Shown here: one piece after another, positions 46,446 through 56,573 of the stretch
How positions within the stretch are numbered: the stretch's first letter is position 1
How the letters are laid out: the number at the start of each line of letters is the position of its first letter
Assembly (NCBI RefSeq): GCF_019402665.1
Contig: NZ_VSST01000020.1
Coordinates: forward strand, 310,001 to 374,000
DNA from: Bradyrhizobium canariense
Lineage (GTDB): Bacteria > Pseudomonadota > Alphaproteobacteria > Rhizobiales > Xanthobacteraceae
Reading direction: 5' to 3'
Length of the DNA stretch: 64,000 nucleotides
Notes under the pieces: generated by a model
What the model saw: only the letters and a program-made list of their open reading frames with translations
The model's database searches: none
What the model was told of the DNA's origin: nothing
Translations under genes and position numbers: made by a program

Positions 46446-47843
46446 TCAATTGCTCTGCTGCCGCGGCGCGCGCCGCTTCTTCGTCGACTGCGTCGGGACA
46501 TCGGCCGGCTCGTCCTTGAGCGCGCCGATCTTGCGCAAGGCTGCGTCCGCGGCGCGCTCGCCGCTTTCCCAGGCGCCGTCGACAGTGCCCCACAGCGTCT
46601 CGTGCGTGGCTTCGCCGGCGAGGAACATGTTGCCGATCGGCTCGGCCAGGATTCTTCGCGAGAGCTGACCGCCGGGCGAGGCCGCCGACATCGCACCCAT
46701 CACGAAAGGCGAGGCGTTCCAGCGCGTCACGCTGGCCTTCTGCACGGCGGCGGCGACTTCGCTGCCGAACAGCTTCGTGATCCATTCTCTGGCGAAGGCC
46801 GTCATCGCCTTCTCGCCTTGCTGAGTGAGATCGCGGCCGAACGAGCCGCCGACATCGATCGAACACAGCGAGGAGCCGCCGATATTGGCGAACATCAGCG
46901 CCGTGCGCGTCGAGTTGCTCTGCTCGATCAGGATGTCGTCGCGCGACAGGCCGAGCGGATTGTCCGGCAGTTGCAGCACGATGTGATCGTAGCTTCCGAG
47001 CGTGAGCTTCGATGCGGCATCGAGCGTGCGCTTGGGAATGTCAGGCCCGAACTTGATCGCGCCCGAAATCAGCACATTGGTCGAGACTGTGATGATGGCG
47101 GCGCGTGCGGCGATCCTGCCGGCCTGTGTCTCCACGCTGACGTCGCGATTGCTCCAGACAATCCGGCTCGCCGGCGTCGACAACGCGACCGGCGCCTGCT
47201 CACCGAGTTTGGCGATCAGGGTCCCCAAGCCCTGGCGGCAGGCGATCGCGGCGTTACGATCCTGTGCCCGCGCCTTGTCGATCGCAGACAGCTCCTTCAG
47301 GTCCTTGCCGGCGAAGCTCGCGCCCAGCATGAACTCGGCCGCGCCGGCCCAATCGCCGAGATCCTTCGGCAGCACCGAGGCGCAGGCGGTATCGAGCTTG
47401 CCGCGCGCGGCCTCGTCGATGGCGCGGTTGGCGCGCACCAGCGCCGCCAGGAACTCCTCGGTCTCGCCGGCCCGTGCGTTGCGGCGGCCGATGCGCATCT
47501 TCTGGCCTGACGGCGCCGGCAGAACGTCGAGCCCGGCGCTGCGCGCCAGCCGGATCATCGGATTGGTGTCGGGATTATGCATCCAGCGCGCGCCGCGATC
47601 GAACGGCGTGTCGAAGGTGGTCGTATCCGTGATGCAGCGGCCGCCGATCTGCGACGCCGCTTCCACCACCACGACCTTGCGATTGGCCGCCATGATGCGC
47701 CGCGCCGCGGCAATTCCGGCCGCGCCCGCACCGATCACGACAATGTCAGCCTCGCGCGGCAGGGTCGCGGCGGTTGCGCGCAGGACCGGCATCGCGGCAA
47801 GGCCCGCCGACGCCGATAGGAAGCTGCGGCGCGTGATTGTCAT
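46446..47843 (-). CDS. Tat-exported FAD-dependent amine oxidase
   Basis: 465 residues. Twin-arginine signal ITRRSFLSASAGLAAM at the N terminus, then FAD dinucleotide motif VVIGAGAAGIAAARR and the GG-R block (ASQIGGRCIT), with the C-terminal FAD motif LAGEATHETLWGTVDGAWESGERAA. Likely oxidises an amine in the periplasm. ATG 47843 (MTITRRSFL) is preferred; a longer frame to 47933 hides the signal. Confidence 0.9.
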   Translation of the reverse strand: MTITRRSFLSASAGLAAMPVLRATAATLPREADIVVIGAGAAGIAAARRIMAANRKVVVVEAASQIGGRCITDTTTFDTPFDRGARWMHNPDTNPMIRLARSAGLDVLPAPSGQKMRIGRRNARAGETEEFLAALVRANRAIDEAARGKLDTACASVLPKDLGDWAGAAEFMLGASFAGKDLKELSAIDKARAQDRNAAIACRQGLGTLIAKLGEQAPVALSTPASRIVWSNRDVSVETQAGRIAARAAIITVSTNVLISGAIKFGPDIPKRTLDAASKLTLGSYDHIVLQLPDNPLGLSRDDILIEQSNSTRTALMFANIGGSSLCSIDVGGSFGRDLTQQGEKAMTAFAREWITKLFGSEVAAAVQKASVTRWNASPFVMGAMSAASPGGQLSRRILAEPIGNMFLAGEATHETLWGTVDGAWESGERAADAALRKIGALKDEPADVPTQSTKKRRAPRQQSN

Positions 47844-48035
47844 GGCATGGTTTCCGGAGACTTGGAGCAAACGGGAACAGCTAGCGAACCTTGCCGTATC
47901 TGATGTTGCGCGGCAACCATCATGGTGAATCAATCGTGCTTGATGTCACGGAGCGATGAACCGAATTGCAACACGTTCCGACCATGGTAGAGAAGAGAAA
48001 AAGACGGCCGGAAAAGGCCGTGGGGGAGTTTTGAA

Positions 48036-49013
48036 ATGGGGACGGTCCTGGATTCAGTCGGCAAGCTGATTGCCGCGTACCTCTCGAAGGAGGTGCCGGG
48101 CTATGAGCCGTTCACGCCGAGCGACCCCGAGCATCTGCGCGGCATCATGGAGCCCGGCGACGTGCTGCTGGTCGAGGGCAACAACCGCATCTCCGGCATC
48201 ATCAAATATCTGACGCAGTCGACCTGGTCCCACGGCGCACTCTATGTCGGCCCGATCGAGGGCGCGGAAGAGCCCGACGGCGAGCCGCACGTGCTGATCG
48301 AGGCCAATATCGGCGAAGGCGTCACCTCCGCGCCGCTGTCGAAATATTTCCCCTATCACACCCGCGTCTGCCGCCCGGTCGGGCTGTCCTATGAGGACCG
48401 CACCACGGTCTGCCGCTATGCGATCAACCGCATCGGCTTCGGCTACGACACCAAGAACATCGTCGACCTGATGCGCTTTCTGTTTCCGCTGCCGATCCCG
48501 CAGCGCTGGCGGCGCCGCATGATCTCGATCGGCTCGGGCGATCCCACCAAGATCATCTGCTCGGCCCTGATCGCGCAGGCGTTCGACGCCGTGCGCTATC
48601 CGATCCTGCCGAAGATCACCAAGGCCGGCAGCCGTGCTGCCCGCCGCGAGATCCTGCATATCCGCGATTCCTCGCTCTACATGCCCCGCGACTTCGACAT
48701 CTCGCCCTATTTCGAAGTCGTCAAACCCACCATCGTGCACGGCTTCGACTACACCGCCTTGCACTGGGCCGACAAGCAGAAGCCGCTCGAGGAGGTAGCC
48801 GGCACATTCAGTGTGTTTCCAGAAACGTTCAGTGCGCCGCCGCTCGTTCCTGAAGCGCTTGACGAAGAGGCGCCGCTTCCGGCTGAAGAAGTGAGCGCGC
48901 ATCCAGCGGAGATGGTCGATCGCATTACCGTCTCGGAGCGCTTCCGGCGGCTGAAGAAGCTGGCCATGGACCGCCCAAGGCGGCGCGGTCGGGCGCGCGA
49001 AAGGGCGGCGTAG
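48036..49013 (+). CDS. YiiX/YaeF-like permuted NlpC/P60 cysteine hydrolase
   Basis: 325 residues. Circularly permuted papain-like order: His66 in STWSHGALYVG precedes the candidate nucleophile Cys175 in TKIICSALIAQAF. The fold is linked to hydrolysis of amides or esters in lipids and peptidoglycan; substrate unknown. C-terminal ~90 residues are Glu/Pro then Arg-rich (RRRGRARERAA). ATG 48036 with GGGAG upstream. Confidence 0.82.
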   Translation: MGTVLDSVGKLIAAYLSKEVPGYEPFTPSDPEHLRGIMEPGDVLLVEGNNRISGIIKYLTQSTWSHGALYVGPIEGAEEPDGEPHVLIEANIGEGVTSAPLSKYFPYHTRVCRPVGLSYEDRTTVCRYAINRIGFGYDTKNIVDLMRFLFPLPIPQRWRRRMISIGSGDPTKIICSALIAQAFDAVRYPILPKITKAGSRAARREILHIRDSSLYMPRDFDISPYFEVVKPTIVHGFDYTALHWADKQKPLEEVAGTFSVFPETFSAPPLVPEALDEEAPLPAEEVSAHPAEMVDRITVSERFRRLKKLAMDRPRRRGRARERAA

Positions 49014-49027
49014 CCTCGACTGCCCTG

Positions 49028-49176
49028 CGTCGTCCTGGCGAAAGCCAGGACCCATTATCGCAGAAAGACGTTTGGCGAAGATTCGTCGTTCGGTACAGCT
49101 ACCTGGCAAGCTCGATGGATTCCGCGGTATGGGTCCTGGCTCCCGTGCGCAGTTGCGCACTAGGCCAGGACGACGC
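49028..49176. repeat. Palindromic repeat of the GTCGTCCTGG family, copy 2
   Basis: Begins CGTCGTCCTGGCGAAAGCCAGGACCCATTAT as in 46317-46443 and ends TAGGCCAGGACGACGCC; internal part includes TGCGCAGTTGCGCA and differs from copy 1. Confidence 0.8.
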
Positions 49177-49242
49177 CAGAGGAAATATCGCGCATCCCTC
49201 TCCGCCATTGTGCGAGCGTCGCAAGGGAGCGACGAGCAGAAC

Positions 49243-49518
49243 CTACCGCTCCGCCCGCCCGATCACCGCCATCAGCTCCGCGATCTTCTCGCGCTGGTCC
49301 GCCTTGTCGCCGCTCGCGATCGCATGCTCGACGCAATGGGCGACGTGATCTTTCAGAACCTCTTCCTCGACCCGGCGCAGCGCGGCGCGCACCGCCGAGA
49401 TCTGCGTGACGATGTCGATGCAATAGCGGTCTTCCTCGACCATCTTCGAGAGGCCGCGAACCTGCCCCTCGATCCGGCCGAGACGTTTTCCGACAGATGC
49501 CTTGATGTCCTTGCGCAT
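49243..49518 (-). CDS. csoR: CsoR-family copper-sensing repressor
   Basis: 91 residues, all-helical. Metal ligands Cys33, His58 and Cys62 keep the exact spacing of M. tuberculosis CsoR (36/61/65), indicating a Cu(I) sensor rather than FrmR or RcnR. Divergent from copA with a 50-base gap carrying its palindromic operator. ATG 49518; the longer upstream frame is the shadow of copA. Confidence 0.9.
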   Translation of the reverse strand: MRKDIKASVGKRLGRIEGQVRGLSKMVEEDRYCIDIVTQISAVRAALRRVEEEVLKDHVAHCVEHAIASGDKADQREKIAELMAVIGRAER

Positions 49519-49527
49519 GCGGACTAT

Positions 49528-49544
49528 ATACCCCCCAGGGGTAT
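49528..49544. promoter_or_regulatory. CsoR operator between csoR and copA
   Basis: ATACCCC-CCA-GGGGTAT: perfect 7-3-7 inverted repeat matching the G-tract type of CsoR operator (TAxxCCCC..GGGGTA). Centred between the divergent starts, so it can control both genes. Copper binding would release CsoR. Confidence 0.8.
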
Positions 49545-49568
49545 CACTTGCAAGGCCGGAGCGTGGCA

Positions 49569-52004
49569 ATGAACGACGCGGAACACGAGCACCATCACAA
49601 GCCGGAAACACATTCCGGATGCGGCTGTTCCAGTAAGGGTGCCCCGGTCGACAAGCCCGCGGCTGCGTCCTGCTGCGGCGCGCACGGCGATCACGCGCAT
49701 GACCACGGCGCCGCGGCAAAAGTCCGCGATCCCGTCTGCGGCATGACGGTCGATCCCGCGACGTCCAAGCACCGCTTCGACCATCACGGCGAGACCTTCC
49801 ATTTCTGCTCGGCCGGCTGCCGCGCCAAATTCGCCGCCGACCCCGCAAAATATCTCGCCAAAGAGAAGACACCCCAGCCCGAGATGCCCGCAGGCACGAT
49901 CTACACCTGTCCGATGCATCCGCAGATCCGCCAGGCCGGACCCGGCACCTGCCCGATCTGCGGCATGGCTCTGGAGCCGGAAGTGGCAAGTTTGGAGACC
50001 GGCCCCAATCCTGAGCTTGCCGACATGACGCGGCGGTTCTGGATCGGCGGCGCGCTGGCGCTGCCGGCCGTCGTGCTGGAGATGGGCGGCCATCTCGCGG
50101 GCCCGCACAACTGGATCGATGCGACGCTGTCGAACTGGATCCAGCTCGTCTTCGCCACGCCCGTGGTGCTGTGGGCCGGCTGGCCGTTCTTCGTCCGCGG
50201 CTGGCAGTCGCTGCTGACGCGCAACCTCAACATGTTCACGCTGATCGCGATGGGCACGGGCGTTGCCTATCTCTACAGCCTGATCGGCACCATCGCGCCG
50301 CAGATTTTCCCGGCCACCTTCCGCGGCCACGAAGGCGCGATCGCGGTCTATTTCGAGGCGGCGGCGGTCATCACCGTGCTGGTGCTGCTCGGGCAGGTGC
50401 TTGAGCTGCGCGCCCGCGATGCGACGTCGGGTGCGATCAAGGCGCTGCTGCAGCTCGCCCCCAAGACCGCACGCCGCATCGATGCTGAGGGCGGCGAGCA
50501 CGAGGTCGAGATCGACGCACTTCATGCCGGTGACCGCTTGCGCGTGCGGCCGGGCGAAAAAGTGCCGGTCGACGGCGTCATTCTGGAAGGCCGCTCCTCG
50601 CTCGACGAGTCGCTGGTCACAGGCGAATCCATGCCGGTGACCAAGGAGACGGACGCAAAGGTGATCGCCGGCACGCTCAACCAGTCCGGCAGCTTCATCA
50701 TGCGCGCCGACAAGGTCGGGCGTGAGACGCTCCTGTCGCAGATCGTGCAGATGGTCGCGGACGCGCAGCGCTCGCGCGCGCCGATCCAGCGTCTCGCCGA
50801 CCAGGTCGCGGGCTGGTTCGTGCCGACGGTGATTGCGGTCGCGGTCGCTGCTTTCGCGGCCTGGGCCTGGTTCGGGCCGGAGCCGCGGCTGGCCTTCGGC
50901 CTCGTCGCCGCCGTCAGCGTGCTGATCATCGCCTGCCCCTGTGCGCTTGGCCTGGCGACCCCGATGTCGATCATGGTCGGTGTCGGCCGCGGCGCGCAGG
51001 CAGGCGTGCTGATCAAGAACGCCGAGGCGCTGGAGCGGATGGAGAAGATCGACACGCTGGTGGTCGACAAGACCGGCACCCTGACCGAGGGCAAGCCCAA
51101 GGTCGTCGCGATCGTGCCGGCCGCCGGTTTCGCGGAAGACGACATCCTCCGCATGGCCGCCAGCGTCGAGCGCGCCAGCGAGCATCCTCTGGCCGATGCG
51201 ATCATGCGCGCGGCGAAGGAGAAGCAGCTCGCGCTGGGCCAGGTCGAGCAATTCGATTCACCGACGGGCAAGGGCGCGACCGGCAAGGTCGACGGCAAAA
51301 CCATCGTGCTCGGCAATGCCAGATATCTGACGTCGATCGGCATCGACACCCAAGCACTCGATGGCGAGGCCGAACGGCTGCGCGGCGATGGCGCGACCGT
51401 GATCAACATGGCGGTCGACGGCCGGCTTGCCGGCCTGTTCGCGATCGCCGATCCGGTCAAGGCTTCCACGTCCGAGGCCCTGAAGGCACTGGCAGCCGAA
51501 GGCATCAAGGTCATCATGCTGACCGGTGACAACCGCACCACGGCCGAGGCCGTCGCACGCCGGCTCGGCATCGCCGATGTCGAGGCCGAGGTGCTGCCGG
51601 ATCAGAAGAGCGCGGTGGTGACAAAGTTGCAGAAGGCCGGCCGCAGCGTCGCGATGGCCGGCGACGGCGTCAACGACGCGCCGGCGCTGGCCGCAGCCGA
51701 AGTCGGCATCGCCATGGGCACCGGCACGGACGTGGCGATGGAGAGCGCCGGCGTCACGCTGCTGAAGGGCGATCTCACCGGCATCGTGCGGGCGCGAAAA
51801 CTGTCGCAGGCGACGATGAGCAACATCCGGCAAAACCTGTTCTTCGCCTTCATCTACAACGCCGCCGGCATTCCGATCGCGGCCGGAATTCTCTATCCGA
51901 CCTTCGGCGTGCTGCTCTCACCGATCATCGCCGCGGCCGCGATGGCGCTGTCCTCGGTCAGCGTCGTTGGAAATGCGCTGCGGCTGCGGGCAACGCGGCT
52001 GTGA
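49569..52004 (+). CDS. copA: Copper-translocating P1B-type ATPase CopA
   Basis: 811 residues. Instead of the usual ferredoxin-like HMA domains it has a His/Cys-rich N terminus (1-48), a YHS-like domain (about 51-97, [10 protein letters not shown]...FHFCSAGC) and a heavy-metal-binding block YTCPMHPQI...CPICGM (112-133). Core: TGES (351-354), metal-site CPC (456-458), phosphorylated Asp500 in DKTGT, and [10 protein letters not shown]. Pumps Cu(I) out. ATG 49569 preferred over TTG 49548. Confidence 0.95.
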   Translation: MNDAEHEHHHKPETHSGCGCSSKGAPVDKPAAASCCGAHGDHAHDHGAAAKVRDPVCGMTVDPATSKHRFDHHGETFHFCSAGCRAKFAADPAKYLAKEKTPQPEMPAGTIYTCPMHPQIRQAGPGTCPICGMALEPEVASLETGPNPELADMTRRFWIGGALALPAVVLEMGGHLAGPHNWIDATLSNWIQLVFATPVVLWAGWPFFVRGWQSLLTRNLNMFTLIAMGTGVAYLYSLIGTIAPQIFPATFRGHEGAIAVYFEAAAVITVLVLLGQVLELRARDATSGAIKALLQLAPKTARRIDAEGGEHEVEIDALHAGDRLRVRPGEKVPVDGVILEGRSSLDESLVTGESMPVTKETDAKVIAGTLNQSGSFIMRADKVGRETLLSQIVQMVADAQRSRAPIQRLADQVAGWFVPTVIAVAVAAFAAWAWFGPEPRLAFGLVAAVSVLIIACPCALGLATPMSIMVGVGRGAQAGVLIKNAEALERMEKIDTLVVDKTGTLTEGKPKVVAIVPAAGFAEDDILRMAASVERASEHPLADAIMRAAKEKQLALGQVEQFDSPTGKGATGKVDGKTIVLGNARYLTSIGIDTQALDGEAERLRGDGATVINMAVDGRLAGLFAIADPVKASTSEALKALAAEGIKVIMLTGDNRTTAEAVARRLGIADVEAEVLPDQKSAVVTKLQKAGRSVAMAGDGVNDAPALAAAEVGIAMGTGTDVAMESAGVTLLKGDLTGIVRARKLSQATMSNIRQNLFFAFIYNAAGIPIAAGILYPTFGVLLSPIIAAAAMALSSVSVVGNALRLRATRL

Positions 52005-52052
52005 GCGAGCGCCCTCTCTCTCGCACCGTTCACGAAACGCGGTAAGATGCGC

Positions 52053-52087
52053 GTAGTCCGGATTGCGCTTCGCTCCATCCGGGCTAC
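52053..52087. repeat. GTAGTCCGGAT/ATCCGGGCTAC palindrome
   Basis: 11-bp arms with one mismatch around a 13-base loop. Common form of intergenic palindrome; 48 bases after copA. Confidence 0.65.
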
Positions 52088-52192
52088 CACATCATCGCCG
52101 AACGCGGCGTGCGTTATGGCCGCGTGGTGATGATCCCGACGGGGGACAGCAAGCAGGCGAAGGCACGGAAGCAGGCGCACCGGCATGAGTAG
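52085..52192 (+). pseudogene. Possible 35-codon coding remnant
   Basis: An open stretch from the repeat to TAG at 52190-52192 reads YHIIAERGVRYGRVVMIPTG then a Lys/Arg/Gln-rich end. No start codon fits and I recognise no family. It looks more protein-like than random intergenic sequence, so it may be the tail of a lost gene; low confidence. Confidence 0.25.
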
Positions 52193-52210
52193 ATTTGCCG
52201 CGCAGGCGGT

Positions 52211-52374
52211 GCGTTCCCCTCTCCCCTTGTGGGAGAGGGTGGCTCGCCGCGAAGCGGCGAGACGGGTGAGGAGTATGTGTCCGCGACTACTCCTCTTCGA
52301 GCTCGCGGAGAGCCACCCCTCATCCGGCGCTTCGCGCCACCTTCTCCCACAAGGGGAGAAGGGAAGAGCGTTCC
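52211..52374. repeat. 164-bp composite inverted repeat
   Basis: Outer arms GCGTTCCCCTCTCCCCTTGTGGGAGAGGGTGG and the inverse CCACCTTCTCCCACAAGGGGAGAAGGGAAGAGCGTTC bound two inner hairpins (CTCGCCGC-GAA-GCGGCGAG among them). Same CTCCCCTTGTGGG core as the repeats beside DUF559. Confidence 0.75.
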
Positions 52375-52385
52375 ACCCTGCGGAT

Positions 52386-53333
52386 TTAAGCCACCTTCGC
52401 CGCGCTCCCACCCGGCAATCCCGCCCGGGCGAGGCCGCCGTAGAGCTGCTCATTCGGCATTTCCTCGCGCAGGATGCTGCGCACCGCGATCAATTTCTCC
52501 AAATCGATGCCGGTCGCAAAGCCCTTGCTCTCGCACAGGAACACGAGATCCTCGAACACGACATTGCCGGTCGCGCCGGGAGCGAAGGGGCAGCCGCCGA
52601 GGCCGCCGAGCGAGCCGTCGAGGATACGCGCGCCTTCGTCGAGCGCCGCGGCCGCGTTCGCGATGCCCATGCCGCGGGTGTCGTGGAGATGGATGCAGAT
52701 CGGCTTTGACCCCGCGAGCTTCACCGCGGCGCGCGTCAGCTCCGCCACCTGCTTCGGCCCGGCATAGCCGACGGTGTCGGCGATGCCGACGAAATCGACA
52801 CCGGCCTCCAGGCATTTGTCGACCAGCCGCAGCACTTCTGCAGGGTCGACCGCCCCGGTGATCGAGCAGCCCAGCGCCATCGAGATCGCCGCGTTGACCA
52901 GCGGCTTGTGGCTGGTGGCATCGCGCAGCTCGCACAGGCGTTTCAGATTGGCGATGGCGGACTCGCGCGAGCGGTGCGCATTGGCCTGGCTGTGCTCTTC
53001 CGTTGCCGAAACCACGGAGGCGATTTCGCCGACGCCTGACGCCAGCGCCTCGTTCACGCCGCGTTCGTTGAGCGCAAGCGCGATGCCATGCGCGCCGGGC
53101 AATGAAGCGACGGTCGCGACGACGTCGCGAGCATCGACGAATTGCGGAAACGTCTTTGCCGGCAGGAACGAGCCGACCTCGAAATGCCGCACACCGGCGG
53201 CATATTCCTCGCGCACCCAGCGTTGCTTGGCTTCGGTCGACGGAATTTTCTTCACGAGCTGGAGCCCGTCGCGCAGGCCGACTTCGCGCAGGCTGACGCG
53301 TTCTGCGGGGTAAATCTCCTGAATCCGGCTCAT
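52386..53333 (-). CDS. Hydroxymethylglutaryl-CoA lyase
   Basis: 315 residues, HMGL-like TIM barrel. N-terminal REVGLRDGLQ holds catalytic Arg/Asp; the active-site Cys loop is SLGGLGGCPFAPGATGN; CIHLHDTRGMG carries metal-binding His. Cleaves HMG-CoA to acetoacetate and acetyl-CoA (leucine/itaconate-type catabolism) or a close analogue such as citramalyl-CoA. ATG 53333 overlaps the CoA-transferase stop by four bases, so the two form an operon. Confidence 0.92.
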   Translation of the reverse strand: MSRIQEIYPAERVSLREVGLRDGLQLVKKIPSTEAKQRWVREEYAAGVRHFEVGSFLPAKTFPQFVDARDVVATVASLPGAHGIALALNERGVNEALASGVGEIASVVSATEEHSQANAHRSRESAIANLKRLCELRDATSHKPLVNAAISMALGCSITGAVDPAEVLRLVDKCLEAGVDFVGIADTVGYAGPKQVAELTRAAVKLAGSKPICIHLHDTRGMGIANAAAALDEGARILDGSLGGLGGCPFAPGATGNVVFEDLVFLCESKGFATGIDLEKLIAVRSILREEMPNEQLYGGLARAGLPGGSAAKVA

Positions 53334-54523
53334 GCGCGCCTCCCTGTTGTTTTTGACGTGACATCTTCGTTTTGATTGTCGATCTCGGCGCGAACCGCAG
53401 CAGTATCGGCGCCGAGCGGCGCGACCTTCAGGCCTTCGCCGATATGGTTCCCGTTCCATTCGATCGGCAGCGCCGGCACCCGGAACGGCTTGCCGTCGGC
53501 GGTGACATTGTTGACGAGGCCGCCCGGCCGCAGCACATGCGGATCGGTGAAGAGATCCTCGGGCCGGTTGATCGGAGAAAAGCAGATGTTGAGCGCATCG
53601 AGCCTCTGCGACAGTCTTGCCACGTCCCACTGCCTGATGATCCCGGCCGCGCGCGGAATGATCCGCCCACGCGCCAGAATGCGATCGGTCGTGGTGCGCA
53701 AGGCGGGATCATCGAGGAATTCAGTCAGGCCGAACTCGCGGCAAAAGCTCTGCCAATGGCCTTCGGTGACGACGCCGATGAAGATGCGCTCGCCGCCGGC
53801 GGTCTCGAAGATGTCGTAGATTGGCCAGGCATGCTCGCGCTCCGGCATCGAGCGCGGCTTGTTGCCGGTCATCTCGTATTCGACCATGTGCTGGGCGACC
53901 AGGAACAGGCAGTTCTCGAACAGGCCGATGCGGATGTCGGCACCGTCACGTTGTCCCCCGCGCTTCTGATAGAGCGCCGCGAGGATCGCAATCACGCCGA
54001 ACATGCCGCCCATGATGTCGTTGGCGGACGAGCCGACACGCTGGGGCTTTTCGCTGGTGCCGGTCATGGCGGCAAGCCCCGCCATCATCTGCACGACCTC
54101 GTCGAGCGCGGGGCGGTGCTCGTAGGGACCGGAGAGGAAACCCTTGTGGCCGGCGATGATCAGCTCCGGATGCCGGCGGCGCAGTTCGTCGGCGCCAAGC
54201 CCCTGCTTCGCGAGCTGGCCGTCGCGAAAATTCTCCAGGAACACGTCGGCCGTCGCCAGCAGCCGGTGCATGGTGTCGAGATCCTCAGGCTTCTCGAAAT
54301 CCAGCACCACGCTGCGCTTGCCGCGGTTGAACAACGGGAAGAAAGCGGTGCCCATGCCTCCCAGGCTCCGGGTCTTGTCGCCCGCGGGCGGCTCGACCTT
54401 GATCACGTCGGCTCCGAGCTGCGCCAGGATCATGCCGCAGGTCGGGCCCATGACCATGTGGGTCATCTCGATGACGCGCACGCCTGCAAGCGGCAATCCG
54501 GCCGCCGATTCTTCCATCGCCAT
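53330..54523 (-). CDS. CaiB/BaiF class III CoA-transferase
   Basis: 397 residues. LAGVRVIEMTHMVMGPTCGMILAQLGADVIKVEPPAGD is the classic family N terminus; the active-site Asp sits in the LENFRDGQLAKQGLG...region, with GGMFGVIAILAALYQKRGGQ further on. Transfers CoA between carboxylates. Paired with the lyase gene downstream, it probably activates the lyase substrate. ATG 54523 (MAMEES) chosen; the frame is open to 54607. Confidence 0.92.
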   Translation of the reverse strand: MAMEESAAGLPLAGVRVIEMTHMVMGPTCGMILAQLGADVIKVEPPAGDKTRSLGGMGTAFFPLFNRGKRSVVLDFEKPEDLDTMHRLLATADVFLENFRDGQLAKQGLGADELRRRHPELIIAGHKGFLSGPYEHRPALDEVVQMMAGLAAMTGTSEKPQRVGSSANDIMGGMFGVIAILAALYQKRGGQRDGADIRIGLFENCLFLVAQHMVEYEMTGNKPRSMPEREHAWPIYDIFETAGGERIFIGVVTEGHWQSFCREFGLTEFLDDPALRTTTDRILARGRIIPRAAGIIRQWDVARLSQRLDALNICFSPINRPEDLFTDPHVLRPGGLVNNVTADGKPFRVPALPIEWNGNHIGEGLKVAPLGADTAAVRAEIDNQNEDVTSKTTGRRA

Positions 54524-54615
54524 ATGCGCCTGTTCCTTTGCCCGCCTGGTTCCGTTTGCTCGCCAGCCTAGGCCTTCACAGGCATTCTGAAAATATGTCT
54601 CGCTCAACGTGGTGT

Positions 54616-54652
54616 GACCCTCTCCCCGTGAGAACGGAGAGAGGGGAGAACG
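54616..54652. repeat. CTCTCCCC/GGGGAGAG repeat
   Basis: ACCCTCTCCCCGTGAGAACGGAGAGAGGGGAG: short member of the G/C-rich palindrome family upstream of the CoA-transferase. Confidence 0.55.
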
Positions 54653-54661
54653 TCGTCCGGA

Positions 54662-56303
54662 TCACGCCGCCAGCAGAGTCTGCAACGCCGCACCATCGGG
54701 GACGCCGAGGCCGGTGCAGGGATCCCAGCCGGAGCCGGCCTTGTACATGCCGTGCAAATCGCCGGTGATGTCGTTGTTGCCGGCCGTGATGTCGCGGAAC
54801 GCGCCTTGCGCGTGCGAGGCGTAGATCAGCGGGTTGATGAAGCCGACGGTCTTGCCGAATTTTTTCATCGTGGCCTCGTTGATGCGGGCGATCAATCCGG
54901 CCATCAGTGGCGCCACCGCGCTGGTGCCGCCGATCGTGGTGCCGACGCCATTGAGGAAGATCTGATAGCCGGTGGCGGGATCGGCATCGCCGGCAACGTC
55001 GGGGACGCCGCGTCCGCTCCGATGCGCCGGCGATTTCGGCACGTGCGCGTGAGCCTGGTATTTCGGCTGCGCGAACATGACGCTGACGCCGCCACCGCCC
55101 GCACCGCCCTGCGGCCCGCCGTTCCAGACCACCTCGTTGATGTGGCCGTTTGTCGCCTTGAGATTGGTGCCGCCGCAGGCAAGCGCGAAGGGGCTCGAGG
55201 CCGGGAAATCTGCATGCGGCTTGCCGTCCCAATCTTCGCCCATGTCGGCCGAGCCATTGTCGCCCGAGGCAACACAGACGGTGACGCCCATCGCCGCGGC
55301 ATCGCGGATTGCCTCGTTGAGGCCGTCGACGAATTGCTGCGAGCCCTCCTGGTCTTCCGGTCCGCCCCAGCTGATCGAGATCACCGAGGGTTTTCGCGCG
55401 CTGTCGTGGACGGCGGCCTTCACCGCGTCGATGAAGCCGTTGGTGGTGTTGGGCGCGAAATAGACCACGATCTTGGCACCCGGCGCGATGGCGCCGGCGA
55501 CCTCGATGTCGAGCACGACCTCGCCGTCCGCATCGGAATGGCCTGGCTTGTTAGCGCCGCCGTCGACGCTCGCGGGCGCGATCTTCGGCATCGGGATGCC
55601 CGCCTTCTTGAAGAAGGTGCGCAGGTCCGAGGTCTTGTAGCCGGCACCGGTCGGATGGCCCTTCTGGTCGATATCGTTGAGCTCGATGATGGCGATGCAC
55701 TGGCCGGCTCCGGTCTCGCCGCCCGGGAAGTTGTAGAGCTCTGCGATCTGCTCGACAGAGAAGCTGCCGCCCTGCGCCGCGCGCGGTCGCACCCTTCGCG
55801 GCGATCTTGCGCCGGAAGTGCGGCTGCGCCACCGGACGGTTGTCGAGGCCATGAACGCCGACGACGATATTCTCGAGCTCGGCCGGAATCTGCACGCTGC
55901 CCTTGCGCATGCGATAGGTCGCGCCCTCATGCCTGACCTTGTTGAGCTTGACGCCGAAGGCTGCGCTGAGCGCCTTCACCGTGCCGGTCAGCTTTACCGT
56001 GCGGGACGCCAGATGCACGCTCTTGACGTTGAGATCGTGATGGTGTGCGAAATCGTCGATTTTGGCGACGTCAGCGGGGTCAGCGCCCATCTCCTCGGCG
56101 AACTCGGCACGCGAGAGATATTTTCGCTCGCGCGGCAATTGCGCGCCCAGCGCCATCACCTGCTCGTCGTCCGCGCGCTTGGCACGCAGGCGGACGCTGA
56201 TCTCGATTTCCTGCTTGGGATCGGCCGCGCCGACGAGCTTGGCGCCTTTCGGCAACTTCCGTGCGCTGTTCATCAACGCAACACGCTTGGTCGAGATTGC
56301 CAT
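54662..56303 (-). pseudogene. Sedolisin (S53, kumamolisin-like) protease, frameshifted
   Basis: Two frames together make one S53 peptidase. N part (ATG 56303): propeptide with LSRAEFAEEMGADPADVAKIDDFAHHHDLNV. C part: FSVEQIAELYNFPGG, catalytic Glu/Asp in GEVVLDIEVAGAIAPGAK, oxyanion Asp in ASGDNGSAD, nucleophile Ser in IGGTSAVAPLMAG, Ca-binding GSGWDPCTGLG. The switch lies near 55771-55790 in a GC-rich run (ARGA/AAQGG), equivalent to losing one base or gaining two. All catalytic residues survive, so either a recent lesion or a sequencing error. Confidence 0.88.
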
Positions 56304-56573
56304 GACTTCCTCCGTTTGTGATTGGAACGTGGATTGTCGCACCTCAACTATAGGTGTAATCTCGGAGACTGATTGGTTCAGGCATTAAGCGACATTTTTT
56401 CAAAAAGACCTCTTGTTTGGCAGGACAGAACCTCAACAGCCTCAAAACGGCGCGGAATTGGTCAGCGGTCACGACCATTCGACATCTAGAATTGCGATTT
56501 AAGATTGCACGCGCCGGCTCACTAGGGCGGGTAACGGAAGACGTTTGTCAAAATCAATTGGCGGAGACATGCG
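56304..56573. other. Gap between the divergent broken genes
   Basis: 270 bases, lower in GC than the flanks (runs such as TTTTTTCAAAAAGA near 56395). No gene recognised. Should contain the promoters of both the sedolisin and the phosphorylase-like gene. Confidence 0.4.

Noticed and set aside
49524..51251. 575-codon open frame antisense to copA
   Set aside because: Overlaps unmistakable copA and the csoR/copA operator; Arg/His/Asp-rich shadow.
55771..55790. Programmed frameshift in the sedolisin gene
   Set aside because: No slippery heptamer or downstream structure typical of programmed shifts is visible; a lesion or sequencing error is simpler.
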